This document shows positions 46,064-55,635 of a stretch of DNA of 64,000 nucleotides, one piece after another. The DNA is from Peribacillus sp. Bi96 (GTDB taxonomy: Bacteria > Bacillota > Bacilli > Bacillales > DSM-1321), in assembly GCF_918698115.1 (NCBI RefSeq), contig NZ_CAKKLV010000003.1:248001-312000 (forward strand), written 5' to 3'. The notes below the pieces were generated by a model. That model saw only the letters and a list, made by a program, of their open reading frames with translations, was not told the DNA's origin and did no database searches. The position numbers and the translations under genes were made by a program. Each line of letters begins with the position of its first letter. Positions within the stretch are counted from its first letter, which is position 1.

Positions 46064-47314
46064 TTAATGTTTCTTTGATAATTGCAATGCATTCATGATG
46101 CTTTTCAATGATTTTGAGCTTCCATACATCAAGACTCCACCACGATAGATTTTTGCTCCGATTATTCCAAGTAAAACAATGGTTAAGATCAATACTGCAA
46201 TGCTGATGGCGATTTCCCAAAATGGGACATCGAGCATGCCTACGCGAAGGAACATGATCATTGGCGTGAAAAATGGAATGAAAGAGGTAATCGTAATATA
46301 ACTGGCTGAAGGATTACCCAATCCAAACATTGCAATCATAAAGGCAATGACCACCAACATGGTCATCGGTGAAATCATTTGCTGGACATCTTCAATTTTG
46401 CTGACAACGGACCCAAGACATGCCGCAAGAGTCGCGTACAGAAGATAGCCAAGTAAAGCGAAAATGATCGCATAAATGATCGTTGAGATATTGATGTTGC
46501 CGAAACCAAAAAATGAAAAGAATCCTTCATTCATACCTGTCAGGTTTTGTTTAATCGAGAAATAGCCCACTCCAAAAAATAAAATCATTTGAGTAAGACT
46601 AAGCAAAGCTACCCCTATTATTTTGGCAAACATCTGCGTGACTGGCGGGACACTTGAAATCAGGATTTCCATGACTCGTGATGTTTTTTCAGTGGCTACT
46701 TCCATTGCAATCATCGTTGCATACATCAATACACCGAAGTAAATGACGAATAAGAGCACATACACGAGACCGCGTGCTTGATTCAGGTCTTCTTCCGTTT
46801 TGGCATTTTTCTGAAGCGCAATCGTTTCAAAGGCTGGCGGCGTATTCAATTGAGCGATTTGCTGCTCCGTCAATTTCAGTTCCTTCGTCGTTATTTGACT
46901 TTTCAATTGGGTAAGTGCGAGAAGCAAATCATTGCTTACCATGGAATCTGAAATTTGATTCGCTTTATACGTTCCTTTGAAGCCGACGCTGTCATCGTTT
47001 TCGATTAACAGATACCCAACGATTTCTTCAGCGCTAACCATTTCCTCCGCTTCCTTTTCATCCTTGGCGGATAGTACTGAGAGATCTTCGTTCACACCTG
47101 CTACCGCACTTTTGTAAGGAGCAAATAAACGATTTTCAGTTTGATCGATAACGGCAACCTTTTCCTGATCATCACTATCGAATGTATCAATAAGCTTCGA
47201 AATATTCGTAAGAACAAGAATCAAGGCCATCATAATGATTGTAGAAATGATAAAGGATTTCGTTTTTAATTTTGATAGATATGTATGGGAAAGAACAATC
47301 CAAAATTTATTCAT
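46064..47314 (-). CDS. ABC-2 type permease (NatB/YhaP-like)
   Basis: A 416-residue membrane subunit: N-terminal helix, large extracellular domain (about 45-170), then six helices, as in NatB/YhaP. The start at 47314 follows GTAGGTG and overlaps the ATPase stop. With its ATPase it probably forms an exporter for Na+ or a toxic compound. Confidence 0.83.
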   Translation of the reverse strand: MNKFWIVLSHTYLSKLKTKSFIISTIIMMALILVLTNISKLIDTFDSDDQEKVAVIDQTENRLFAPYKSAVAGVNEDLSVLSAKDEKEAEEMVSAEEIVGYLLIENDDSVGFKGTYKANQISDSMVSNDLLLALTQLKSQITTKELKLTEQQIAQLNTPPAFETIALQKNAKTEEDLNQARGLVYVLLFVIYFGVLMYATMIAMEVATEKTSRVMEILISSVPPVTQMFAKIIGVALLSLTQMILFFGVGYFSIKQNLTGMNEGFFSFFGFGNINISTIIYAIIFALLGYLLYATLAACLGSVVSKIEDVQQMISPMTMLVVIAFMIAMFGLGNPSASYITITSFIPFFTPMIMFLRVGMLDVPFWEIAISIAVLILTIVLLGIIGAKIYRGGVLMYGSSKSLKSIMNALQLSKKH

Positions 47315-48206
47315 AGACTGCACCTACTTTTTCAATGAAAATATCAGTCAGCGAAGGTTCTTCCAATTCGAATTTTCGAACGAACCCTTTTGGAACAAGA
47401 TCACGAATCATGGTCTCGGCTACATCTTCACCAGTGACTTGAAGGATTTTCCCTTCCATCGTATTCTTAACTTTTGTTACACCAGGATACGTATCCAAGA
47501 AAGATAAATCAAAATCAGCTTTAATTGACACATTCTTTTTACCAAAAGAACGCTTAATTTCTTTTAATTTCCCAGCCACAACCGGGGAACCTTTATGCAT
47601 GATGCATAGATGCTCACACATCTCCTCAACATGTTCCATGCGATGGCTCGAGAAAACGATCGTCGTCCCGCCGTCCCTTAAATCGATGACCGCTTTCTTC
47701 AGTATTTCCACATTAACTGGATCCAGCCCGCTAAAAGGTTCGTCGAGAATAAGTAATTCAGGTTTATGAATCATGGAAGCGATCAGCTGGATTTTTTGCT
47801 GATTTCCCTTTGAAAGCTCTTCAACTCGCTTGTCGATGTACTCGGGTACCATAAAGCGGTCTAACCAATACTCCAGCTCTTTTAAAGCATCCCTTTTATT
47901 CATCCCTCTTAATCTAGCCAAATACACTATTTGATCGCGCACCTTCAGTTTAGGATATAGTCCCCTTTCCTCCGGAAGATAACCAATCAATGAGCTGTTC
48001 GTATAATCGATTTTCTTACCCTCCCAACTTATTTCTCCTTCAGTTGGGTCAAGCAGGCCGAGTACCATCCTAAATGTGGTCGTTTTCCCCGCTCCGTTCC
48101 CACCTAAAAACCCAAACATTTCTTTCTCTGGGATCGTTAAATCAAGCTGATTGACAGCTGTGAAATCCCCAAATTTTTTCGTGACTTCCTTGATTTGTAA
48201 AGCCAA
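47307..48206 (-). CDS. ABC ATPase (NatA/YhaQ-like)
   Basis: A 299-residue ATPase: Walker A GGNGAGKTT, signature LSKGNQQK, Walker B LLILDEPFSGLD, switch His in FSSHRMEH, and a C-terminal NatA-type domain. The start is TTG after AGGAGG. Confidence 0.9.
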   Translation of the reverse strand: MALQIKEVTKKFGDFTAVNQLDLTIPEKEMFGFLGGNGAGKTTTFRMVLGLLDPTEGEISWEGKKIDYTNSSLIGYLPEERGLYPKLKVRDQIVYLARLRGMNKRDALKELEYWLDRFMVPEYIDKRVEELSKGNQQKIQLIASMIHKPELLILDEPFSGLDPVNVEILKKAVIDLRDGGTTIVFSSHRMEHVEEMCEHLCIMHKGSPVVAGKLKEIKRSFGKKNVSIKADFDLSFLDTYPGVTKVKNTMEGKILQVTGEDVAETMIRDLVPKGFVRKFELEEPSLTDIFIEKVGAVYE

Positions 48207-48687
48207 TGGACAACCTCCTATTATATGATTCTTTTACTATATTATCGGAAATGTTTTCCAATTTCAACTATCACCAAGAAAGAAATGACTCCTTTTCTCC
48301 TACGATTATATGCAAATTTCAAGAAAAAATTTCTACTTCCTAGCCTCTTGAAAAGAATTGCAATAAGACCGCTTTTAAGGTTTTCCGTTTGCTCAGTACT
48401 CAAATAGTTTTTTCTGCCAACCTTAGGAAAACTTCCCCTCCTCTTATCGCTTACAATTGACCTATTCATATACCTTAGCGTCTCCAACATACCCTGTCAC
48501 GAAAAAAACTGAATGGCCTTATGTACCATTTCCCTATAGTAATTTGGAGCTTTTGCTTTTTTTAAAACAAAAGATTCACAAAAGAGTGATTGGGTACAAT
48601 ATGAACAGAACTATAAAGAATAAATGGTCCAAAATAATATTTTGCCAAACAGTAAACTAAATATTTTGTAGCATCAGGAGGAAGTAT
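48207..48687. other. Intergenic, nothing seen
   Basis: Divergent gap with no supported gene. I found no FMN riboswitch upstream of the cyclohydrolase. Confidence 0.4.
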
Positions 48688-49446
48688 ATGATTAATGAAA
48701 AAGTGGCGATGATATTAGAAGATAAAATTAACGTGATTAAAAATGGTGAAAAATCCATTTATTTAGTCGGCCCCATAAAATTACCCGTTAACTTAGATGG
48801 CGAAACAACTGTATTCCAATGGTATTGCTGGTTACCATGTGAGAATATGGCAGGTCATTTTTGTAATGATGGCTCTTATAATATGGAAAAGATCATTGAA
48901 ACTTTAGCCTCTTCCAATTTAGCGGAAATGCAGCAATCAAGTGTGTTACTGTATGGAGATTTTCAACATTCCGCCGATGCACTTATCCGTATGCATAGTA
49001 TTTGTCATACTGGCGATATATTTGGCAGCAAACGCTGTGATTGTGGCTTTCAATTAAAGCAGGCTATGAAAATGATTGCGAATCAAGGAACCGGTGCTTT
49101 ATTTTATTTAGCCAATCACGAAGGAAGAGGGATCGGATTATTTAGTAAAGCCATGGCTTATGTACTGCAAGAAAAAGGATTGGATACGGTGGAAGCGAAT
49201 TTGGAGCTTGGATTTGTGGATGATGCACGTAACTATGATGACGCCATTCGAGTGTTAAAAAACCTGCGCTCTAATCCAGTGACTCTTATCACCAACAATC
49301 CGAGAAAATTAGAAGCCCTTCAAAAGTCAGGTGCCAATGTTGCAGGCAGAGTTCCGTTATGGGGAGATATTTCCGAGTTTAATGAAAAATATTTAAAAAC
49401 TAAAGTGGTACGTTCAGGTCATTTAAAAGATAATAAAAATGAATGA
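48688..49446 (+). CDS. Stand-alone GTP cyclohydrolase II (RibA-like)
   Basis: The 252-residue product has the GTP cyclohydrolase II core: zinc Cys triad in MHSICHTGDIFGSKRCDCG, the HEGRGIGL catalytic block, and LITNNPRKLEALQKSG. The ribB half of Bacillus RibAB is absent, and the N-terminal 85 residues are unlike RibA. It sits alone, far from rib genes. It probably opens GTP to a diaminopyrimidine for a secondary pathway rather than riboflavin supply. AGGAGG precedes the ATG. Confidence 0.85.
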   Translation: MINEKVAMILEDKINVIKNGEKSIYLVGPIKLPVNLDGETTVFQWYCWLPCENMAGHFCNDGSYNMEKIIETLASSNLAEMQQSSVLLYGDFQHSADALIRMHSICHTGDIFGSKRCDCGFQLKQAMKMIANQGTGALFYLANHEGRGIGLFSKAMAYVLQEKGLDTVEANLELGFVDDARNYDDAIRVLKNLRSNPVTLITNNPRKLEALQKSGANVAGRVPLWGDISEFNEKYLKTKVVRSGHLKDNKNE

Positions 49447-50305
49447 CTGATTTGTTTTATATGAAATTGGCTATACGAATGTTTCCGAATTTGGAATAAC
49501 CGAGGGGTTTTTCTAAAGAACGAAGTTTAAAATAAAATGCCCAATCATCACAATGATCATTGACCCATCATTTTGTTTGGCAACCTGGTTAATCTCATTA
49601 TTTCTAAATTAGGGATCTAATTTAGAAATAATGGTAAGTACGCATCCCCCTTCCCTAAGAGTTTGCCGAATATGAATAAGATGTACAAGCTTGCACCCAA
49701 CGAAAGAAATAAAAATCCAGTATAAAATTGCAATGTTCACATAAGGACTGATCTCGCTTCAAAATACGCGACAAAAAAAGCTGAAACCTTTGTATTAACA
49801 AGATTCCAACCTTTAAAAATATGAATACTTGAAAAAACTCTAGCCCAAGAGCCCTTCCCCTGTCCATTTTGTTTTATGAAATCAGTCTAGTTTAACTTCG
49901 TTAAATATTTCTGAAATAGATTGATTTAATAATGTTTCTATAGACCTTACAATCATTTCAGTAAAATAAGGTAAGCGCGAAAAATTAATTATGTGAGCAA
50001 ATGTGCATAATCATCATCAGGTTCGGCTCTCCAATTAATAGCAATCAAAGAGAAACAGAATACCAAATTACCCAACAAATGGATTTTATAAGAGAAATGG
50101 TCATCTGAAAAGTATACTAGTCGTTTTGAGCATTTAATGAAATTGAAATTATACCATTTATCATTTAGTGCTTTTGTTTAAAAAAAGGTGAAGTCTTAAG
50201 TCTCCTTCTTTTTATATATAAAAAAAGAATAAATGGTTTTTGTCCCTAAATAGAAATATAATTTAGTAGATTAATGATACGTAAGTATGAAAAGGTGGAG
50301 TTTTA
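49447..50305. other. Long intergenic region
   Basis: It holds the perfect hairpin at 49596-49633 and otherwise no supported gene; a minus frame at 49655-49867 lacks a ribosome binding site. Confidence 0.4.
49596..49633. repeat. Perfect 16-bp inverted repeat
   Basis: CATTATTTCTAAATTA, six bases (GGGATC), then its exact complement. There is no T run, so it is not a standard terminator. Confidence 0.7.
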
Positions 50306-50788
50306 TTGGATATTTTATGGTGGGGATTAACGATCGTCTTATTTGCTTTAAGTTTTATAGGAATTGTCTATCCTATTATTCCCTCGGTTGTTGCCCTTTG
50401 GGGAGGATTTGCAGTTTATCAATTCCTCATTAATTCTGATGAGTTATCCTTATGGTTCTGGATCAGTATGGTTGTGTTGAGCGGTGTTTTAATCGCGGCC
50501 GACATTATCGCAAATAGTTATTTTGTTAAAAAGTATGGTGGATCGAAAACATCCGAGACAATAGCAGCTATTGCCACGATTGTTGGTTCATTTGTCTTAC
50601 CTCCTTTTGGAATTATTCTTGTACCGTTTGTATCAGTCCTCGTTACGGAATTAATCATTCAAAAAGATATAATGAAGGCTACTAAAGTTGGGTTTGCAAC
50701 TATCATCGGTTTTTTAGGCGGCAGTTTAGCCAAAGTATTAATTCAATTATTGATGATTGTTTGGTTTATTTTAGCGGTAATTTTTTAA
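50306..50788 (+). CDS. DUF456 membrane protein (YqgC-like)
   Basis: A 160-residue protein with four or five helices and the DUF456 glycine-rich pattern (IGIVYPIIPSVVALWGGFAVY). The start is TTG with GGTGGAG nine bases upstream. Function unknown. Confidence 0.8.
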   Translation: MDILWWGLTIVLFALSFIGIVYPIIPSVVALWGGFAVYQFLINSDELSLWFWISMVVLSGVLIAADIIANSYFVKKYGGSKTSETIAAIATIVGSFVLPPFGIILVPFVSVLVTELIIQKDIMKATKVGFATIIGFLGGSLAKVLIQLLMIVWFILAVIF

Positions 50789-50810
50789 TTATTTGTCAAC
50801 GGCCACAATA

Positions 50811-50844
50811 AGAAAAAGCTGACTTTCAACAGTCAGCTTTTTCT
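50811..50844 (+). terminator. Terminator of the DUF456 gene
   Basis: AGAAAAAGCTGACT and AGTCAGCTTTTTCT form a perfect 14-bp stem with a six-base loop. Confidence 0.9.
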
Positions 50845-50857
50845 ATTCAATTTAAGT

Positions 50858-51100
50858 TTAAGCCATTAGCTCTTGTTCCAAGTTTATCTTTTTGTATTTG
50901 CCTTCTTCTCTAAGAACTTCATTTTGGGTTAGTGTCCTTGGTAAAGTCTGAAGTATCGTATATTTGATTGTATGTATTCGTTGCTCATTTTTTTTTATTA
51001 TTTCCGTGACCATTAATTGAGTATTCTTTCCACCTTCCGAGCAAACCCTCTTTTCCGAAGTCGGACAGTTTAGTTCACGGGATCAAATCCCACGCACCCG
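50858..51100 (-). pseudogene. Decayed unknown gene
   Basis: A minus frame reads continuously from about 51097 to TAA 50858 (IKKNEQRIHTIKYTILQTLP, NEVLREEGKYKKINLEQELMA) but has no good start, and a TGA precedes it. Not recognised; probably a C-terminal remnant. Confidence 0.4.
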
Positions 51101-51246
51101 TACGTCAGCAACTCTCTTATTGAAGTAAAGCACCTGTTAATTGAAGAAAGATCAAGTATTATCTAAAACTTAAACACTAAATATCACTGTTCCTAAAATC
51201 ATATATAAAAGGAAATATTAATAAAACCGAATTTACAATGATAGCA
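51101..51246. other. Intergenic, nothing seen
   Basis: Short gap between two decayed frames. Confidence 0.3.
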
Positions 51247-51545
51247 CTAAGCGTCCAAATCTATGCACATTACATTGACGGTTTCTGTTAATGCATCATA
51301 TATAGCAAGAAATTGTTCTCGATTAAACTGCTTCAAGTTTGGTTGGATAAAAACATCGTAATTATGGTTTGCTGTATCGAAATTACTGCTATGAACAAAT
51401 TGTTGGATGAGCAGGTCATAATACTTAGCTACGCAATCGTTCTCTTTAGCCTACTTCAACAATAATTCTCTTTCCTCTTTATCTAGTATATGTTGTTCAT
51501 TAAAACCTTTCTTCAGAAGTATGTTCAGTCCAGTGTATTTCTTTA
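51247..51545 (-). pseudogene. Decayed unknown gene
   Basis: Protein-like minus frame (GFNEQHILDKEERELLLK, TAG, AKENDCVAKYYDLLIQQFVH, FIQPNLKQFNREQFLAIYDA) ending at TAG 51247. One internal stop and no start. Confidence 0.45.
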
Positions 51546-51783
51546 GACAAGTAATCGATATGCTATTCCATGTTTTCTCTTAAAAATTGAGCACGAACTT
51601 TGAACTTCATTTTCTAATTGTTTATTTATCAAGCTTTCTAAGACAACTCCTCTTTTTCTGGGTCTTGTCTTATTGGATATCAGTTTAATTTCTCACTCAA
51701 AAGTCAGCTCCAGAGAGATTCTCCAAGAAGGCTTCTTTTTCTTGTTTTAGTTTAAAGTCGGGTCTCCATTTTCTTAGAGTACA
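51546..51783. other. Intergenic, nothing seen
   Basis: No supported gene. Confidence 0.3.
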
Positions 51784-52200
51784 TTAATTTATTAGCATTT
51801 TATCTAATTCACGAACTTTATCATATGACTCCAATAGTTGTTCAGGTATTAATGTTCTCCCATAATCCCAAGCATTCGTTTCTATTTCAGATTTTAGCTT
51901 TTCTTTTTCTTCTTCGTGACCATACATTAAAATCCTTAAATCATGTTTGTTTTTCTTAAAATCTAAATAATAACCAAGCATACGATAAAGAATAATTTTA
52001 ACAAAGTCTTCCTCTGTCTCTTTAATTCTAATTTTCCCTTTATAACCGCTAACTTGAAGGTAATTGAATTTTATAGTATTGGTCGATACGTTATAACTCA
52101 TAGGTGCACTTAGATTATTGTCAAATTCATAAATAATATCCAATTTGTGCTCATTTAATGTGTTATTAATTATCTTTTCGATATCGCTTATATAAAGCAT
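51784..52200 (-). CDS. Hypothetical protein, possibly degenerate ImmA-like
   Basis: A 138-residue soluble protein. The block ILYRMLGYYLDFKKNKHDLR followed by EIETNAWDYGRTLIP recalls ImmA/IrrE-type peptidases, but the HExxH zinc motif is missing. No strong ribosome binding site. Unassigned. Confidence 0.45.
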   Translation of the reverse strand: MLYISDIEKIINNTLNEHKLDIIYEFDNNLSAPMSYNVSTNTIKFNYLQVSGYKGKIRIKETEEDFVKIILYRMLGYYLDFKKNKHDLRILMYGHEEEKEKLKSEIETNAWDYGRTLIPEQLLESYDKVRELDKMLIN

Positions 52201-52432
52201 TTAACTATCACTTCCCTTTTAAAGACTTACTTCATTATAGTGTTAGATTAAGTTATTCTTCCTTTATCAATATAATAAACTGTTGAGATATTAAAATCAC
52301 ACAGTTAAAAATAAAGGAAATATTTACTATATAATACTGAAGTGGAGTGTAAGTCCTACGAAAAGTGTGATTAATCCCCTAAAAGGAAAGAAATTTGCTT
52401 TTAATTACTCTTCCATACTTTCCTCCTACTAT

Positions 52433-52735
52433 TTATTTCACTTTAAAACTTTCTATCATTGGTTGTAATTCTTCATGATATTGTTCTACCATCATATCAA
52501 GTGAAGGCATTGTATTATACTTTTCAAGCCAAGAAACGTAATGAAGTGCTACATTATACGCAAAATCAAAGTAGGGGACAGGTTCGTTGTAACCACTCTC
52601 TCTGTGAGCTGAAAATTTATCTCTGAAGTCTTTCATCGTTTGCCAATATTTTGCATAGTCTTTATGCGTCATGTTCAGAGCTTCCAAGAAGTATTCCCGT
52701 GCATAGTATTTGGTAGTAAAGGTAACCCAACACAT
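52433..52735 (-). pseudogene. Truncated hypothetical protein
   Basis: About 90 residues (NMTHKDYAKYWQTMKDFRDK onward) look like the C-terminal part of a helical protein. The first ten codons are antisense to an unrelated plus-strand fragment, so the true N-terminus has been lost. Confidence 0.45.
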
Positions 52736-52813
52736 TATAGTAAAGTGTATTTTACCGAAGAATATGATTATGTACCTTTTAAAGAAAAGCCAAAAAGATG
52801 GTATTCTTTTTAA
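52702..52813 (+). pseudogene. C-terminal gene fragment
   Basis: Plus frame FGSKGNPTHYSKVYFTEEYD to VPFKEKPKRWYSF then TAA 52811. No start; it overlaps the minus fragment above and marks a rearrangement junction. Confidence 0.4.
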
Positions 52814-52823
52814 CCTCCATCTA

Positions 52824-53053
52824 TAGCTGAATAAGCAAGAGGCTTAACCCACAGTTCTTTGAAATATTAATTATTTCAAATTATTGTCCTGTAATACGTT
52901 TTACTCCTTTTCTCTATCCGCCAGTAAATAAAACAAAACGAACTATAACTTTAAAAGCAAAAAAAGACCCAAACCCCTGTTATATCAAGGATTTGAGTCT
53001 TTGGTAGTTGATGACCTGTGAGGGATTCGAACCCACGACCCCTTCCTTGTCAA
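52824..53053 (+). repeat. 230-bp direct repeat, left copy
   Basis: Aligned without gaps to 58601-58830 with about eight mismatches. On the minus strand the right part is a tRNA 3'-half (from a TTGACAA anticodon loop to GGTCA) followed by a terminator-like stem and TTTTTTT. Confidence 0.9.
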
Positions 53054-53084
53054 GGAGGAAGAGCGAATCGGATTATAACAGATC
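53013..53084 (-). pseudogene. tRNA-like remnant with intact 3' half
   Basis: Minus strand: loop TTGACAA (anticodon GAC, Val), stem GGAAG, T-arm GTGGG-TTCGAAT-CCCTC (one T-T mismatch) and acceptor ACAGGTC. The 5' part (GATCTGT at 53084-53078) can pair with the acceptor, but no D-arm forms and the anticodon stem is interrupted. Confidence 0.55.
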
Positions 53085-53540
53085 TAGTTGGAAAACGTTG
53101 ATTTAATAGGCTAATATTTTTTCTATGTAGGATTTAAACAGATGTAATTGGTGGCAAAATGATTGGTTTTGCCACCAGGCTGCCACCAACTTGCCACCAT
53201 TATTATATTTATCAAACCCTTGATTTTTAAGTGTTTAACAGTCCTTTCATAAATCAAATATCTTTCAATGAATTAGACTTTAGGTAGATATGTATTAACA
53301 CTTTCAGCAACTCTTTTCCACACTAAACATTTTTATTTAGTGATTCTTGAACATTTATTTCATATTCACTTTTAAATCGAAATGATGGGGGCAGTGATGT
53401 GAACGTTTTTTTAGAAATCTTCTTCCTTCAATCTGAACCTAGCTGAAACCTAAACGAAAGTTGAAACTTAGGTTTTATTTACACTATAATAAGACAGCTT
53501 CTTACTTTAGATTAGTATATAAATTTACTTATTATATAGG
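53085..53540. other. Intergenic with GGTGGCA repeats
   Basis: GGTGGCAAAA and TTTTGCCACC form a hairpin (53149-53178), and further TGCCACC copies follow to about 53199. Such motifs are common next to integrase attachment sites (from memory). No gene seen. Confidence 0.4.
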
Positions 53541-53575
53541 AAAAGCCATGGACCCTATGAAATCCATGGCCTTTT
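53541..53575 (-). terminator. Terminator of the HNH remnant
   Basis: AAAAGCCATGGA and TCCATGGCCTTTT form a 12-bp stem. Confidence 0.75.
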
Positions 53576-53577
53576 GT

Positions 53578-54011
53578 TTACCGTTGCATATGTAGTAGTT
53601 GCTTTAGTTCACTTGTTGATAACCACGGTCGTTTACGGTGTAGCATACGGTGGCAGTTAGCACATACTAGGGCGATATCCTCTACCTTTGTTTCTTGGTT
53701 ATCGTCCATTTCCGATACAGGTTTCGTATGATGACCTTCTATATAACCATGTCCTAGTTCACCGTAATATTGTTGGAAATCAAACTCGCATACTTCGCAA
53801 AATAACTTACCGTGCTGTTGTAAGAATCGTTCCTTTGCAAGTTTAATAACAAGGGGGTTTCTTTCACGTACTAGATGCTGCTTTAATTTAACCTTTCCTT
53901 CTGGAAAACCTTCGTCATCTTCCGTAAACCCTATACGATCAATTTCGTTAAGTTTACGTAGTACATTACCTATGGAACTAAAACCGTACTCTAAAATTGC
54001 GTTTATTGATG
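53578..54011 (-). pseudogene. HNH endonuclease, N-terminally truncated
   Basis: About 140 codons read as an HNH nuclease C-terminal half: FPEGKVKLKQHLVRER, zinc pair CEVC, the GYIEGHHTKP His-His motif, and the second pair CANCHRMLHRK. There is no start codon in frame and a TAA sits just upstream, so only the catalytic domain remains. This pattern is seen in EVE/HNH-type modification-dependent nucleases. Confidence 0.7.
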
Positions 54012-54236
54012 TTATTTACTCAGAGAATTCCATTGAGAATTTAACTCCAAAATATCACCCGGCTGACAATCCAAAGTCTTACATATCGCTTCTAATGTTG
54101 AAAAACGAACCGCTTTTGCTTTCCCATTTTTCAGAATGGAAAGATTCGCCATAGTAATACCAACCCTCTCAGAAAGCTACGTTACGCTCATTTTTCGTTT
54201 TGCTAACATCACATCAATATTAATAATAATTGCCAT
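54012..54236 (-). pseudogene. YozG-like XRE regulator with a nonsense codon
   Basis: GGAGG precedes ATG 54236. The 74-codon frame (MAIIINIDVMLAKRKMSVT, TAG, LSERVGITMANLSILKNGKA) is an XRE helix-turn-helix of the YozG type, in which the TAG at codon 20 replaces the usual Glu. In B. subtilis YozG lies next to a DUF2975 gene, as here. Confidence 0.75.
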
Positions 54237-54246
54237 ATCCTCCACC

Positions 54247-54727
54247 TCAGACCGTCAAATCATTTTCTGATTTTATGTTAATCGCTTCTTGTAGAAGCCG
54301 TTGGAGGATAGCTGCAAAAACGGCGATAACCAACGAAGCAAAAATGATGATGAGTCCCATTAATACAATAGGACGGGTCAACTTTCTTCGCTATAAAATG
54401 AAAGAGTGGCAAACCTAATACATACAAACCACTGATTGTAATCGCACAGCACTTTATGTTCTTTAACGCCTTTACAGATAATTCCGAGAACGCTGTGTGC
54501 TCGTCAATGTACCGTAAAAGATTGAAAGCCTGATAGAGAGCAAAGTAAAAAGGCACAGCCGCTCCATACATCACGATGAAAACGAGATATTTCATTGGGG
54601 CAATATTTGTATACAATTTTGCTGCGAAATTCGCCATATGGGGCACTAAAAATATGCACAATGCAAGAACTGGGATTCCCATAAAAATAACAGCTAGCTT
54701 TAAAAAGAGTGTCGTAACTTGTTTCAT
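54247..54727 (-). pseudogene. DUF2975 membrane protein, frameshifted near its end
   Basis: The frame opened at 54727 encodes four helices of a DUF2975 (YoaS-like) protein, but near 54380 it shifts; the expected fourth-helix sequence (LMGLIIIFASLVIAVFAAIL) and tail (ENDLTV) lie in the next frame, ending at TGA 54247, eleven bases before the yozG start. The shifted product would be 149 residues with an aberrant tail. Confidence 0.75.
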
Positions 54728-54762
54728 AAAAAGTACCTCGTTAATTAAATTTTCTCAAACCA

Positions 54763-55248
54763 TTAATCATTTTTTGACTTAATATCTGGGACATTTTTTA
54801 ATGGCTTTTGAAGTGCATCCACAATGGCTGCGATGATACTTGTTGCTAAAACACCCATTAGACTTAGTGATATAGGACCTGCTGGGTCGTCTCCTGTGAT
54901 TTTAGCAAGCACCTTTAAGCTTACTATTCCTAACAGAATGAGGAAAATGACTGTAAAAGCACATTTTTTTATAACCTTCAAAGATTTAAGGGATAATTCA
55001 GAGAAAGCATTGTTTTTTTCGATATAGGTTAGTAGTTTAAATGCTTGATACAACGCAACAGAAAACGTAATACAGAATCCATATGCACATACTAAAAAGG
55101 GGATTAGGAAATAAGCCGTATCTGGATGTACCTTTGCATCTTTAATGGCTATCTCAGGCAACCAATAGATACATAAAGCAAGCATCGCAATTCCAATCAG
55201 AAAAATAATTACCTTTAAGAAAGTGGTTGAACCTTGTTTAACATTCAT
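54763..55248 (-). CDS. DUF2975 membrane protein (YoaS-like)
   Basis: A 161-residue intact paralogue of the preceding gene with four helices and the LYQAFKLLTYIEKNNAFSEL block of the family. Such proteins are often paired with a YozG-like regulator; role unknown. Confidence 0.8.
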   Translation of the reverse strand: MNVKQGSTTFLKVIIFLIGIAMLALCIYWLPEIAIKDAKVHPDTAYFLIPFLVCAYGFCITFSVALYQAFKLLTYIEKNNAFSELSLKSLKVIKKCAFTVIFLILLGIVSLKVLAKITGDDPAGPISLSLMGVLATSIIAAIVDALQKPLKNVPDIKSKND

Positions 55249-55635
55249 TTAAAGCACCTCACTGATTTAATAATAAAATGACTCTAACACATAATTTATT
55301 GTTTTACAATAAACTCATATCGTTTTTAATTATATTATTATTGTTATTATTATATCCTTTTAATTTTCACAAAAATAAAAAGCATTTCTCATTACAAAGA
55401 AATGCTCTTATTTTAAAATGTTAAATTTACAACTTGTTAAACAAAACTTCCCAATAGTTTAATAAAGTAAATCAACAACGAAAGATAACAGAACCTACTT
55501 AAAATAAATAATATCCTTCATCGTAAATTGTTTATCGGCAATTCCCAATCTTTGAGCTGGTATAGCCTTCACTTTATCCCATGAATTGTATGGCAAACAG
55601 AAGTTGTAGAAAGTACGAAGGATGGTTAAAGCATA
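55249..55635. other. Intergenic and remnant
   Basis: Contains a short hairpin near 55390 (GCATTTCT/AGAAATGC) and a minus-strand frame without start (LPYNSWDKVKAIPAQRLGIA, stop near 55498). The integrase N-terminus expected here is missing. Confidence 0.35.

Noticed and set aside
48225-48660. Short ORFs on both strands in the 48.2-48.7 kb gap
   Set aside because: None has a ribosome binding site or recognisable sequence.
49655-49867. 70-codon minus-strand gene
   Set aside because: Composition and lack of a ribosome binding site look like chance.
53013-53084. Functional tRNA-Val gene
   Set aside because: The 3' half folds well but there is no D-arm and the anticodon stem has three extra bases.
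53972-54154. 60-codon plus-strand ORF
   Set aside because: It is antisense to the YozG-like regulator and HNH remnant, which have family matches.
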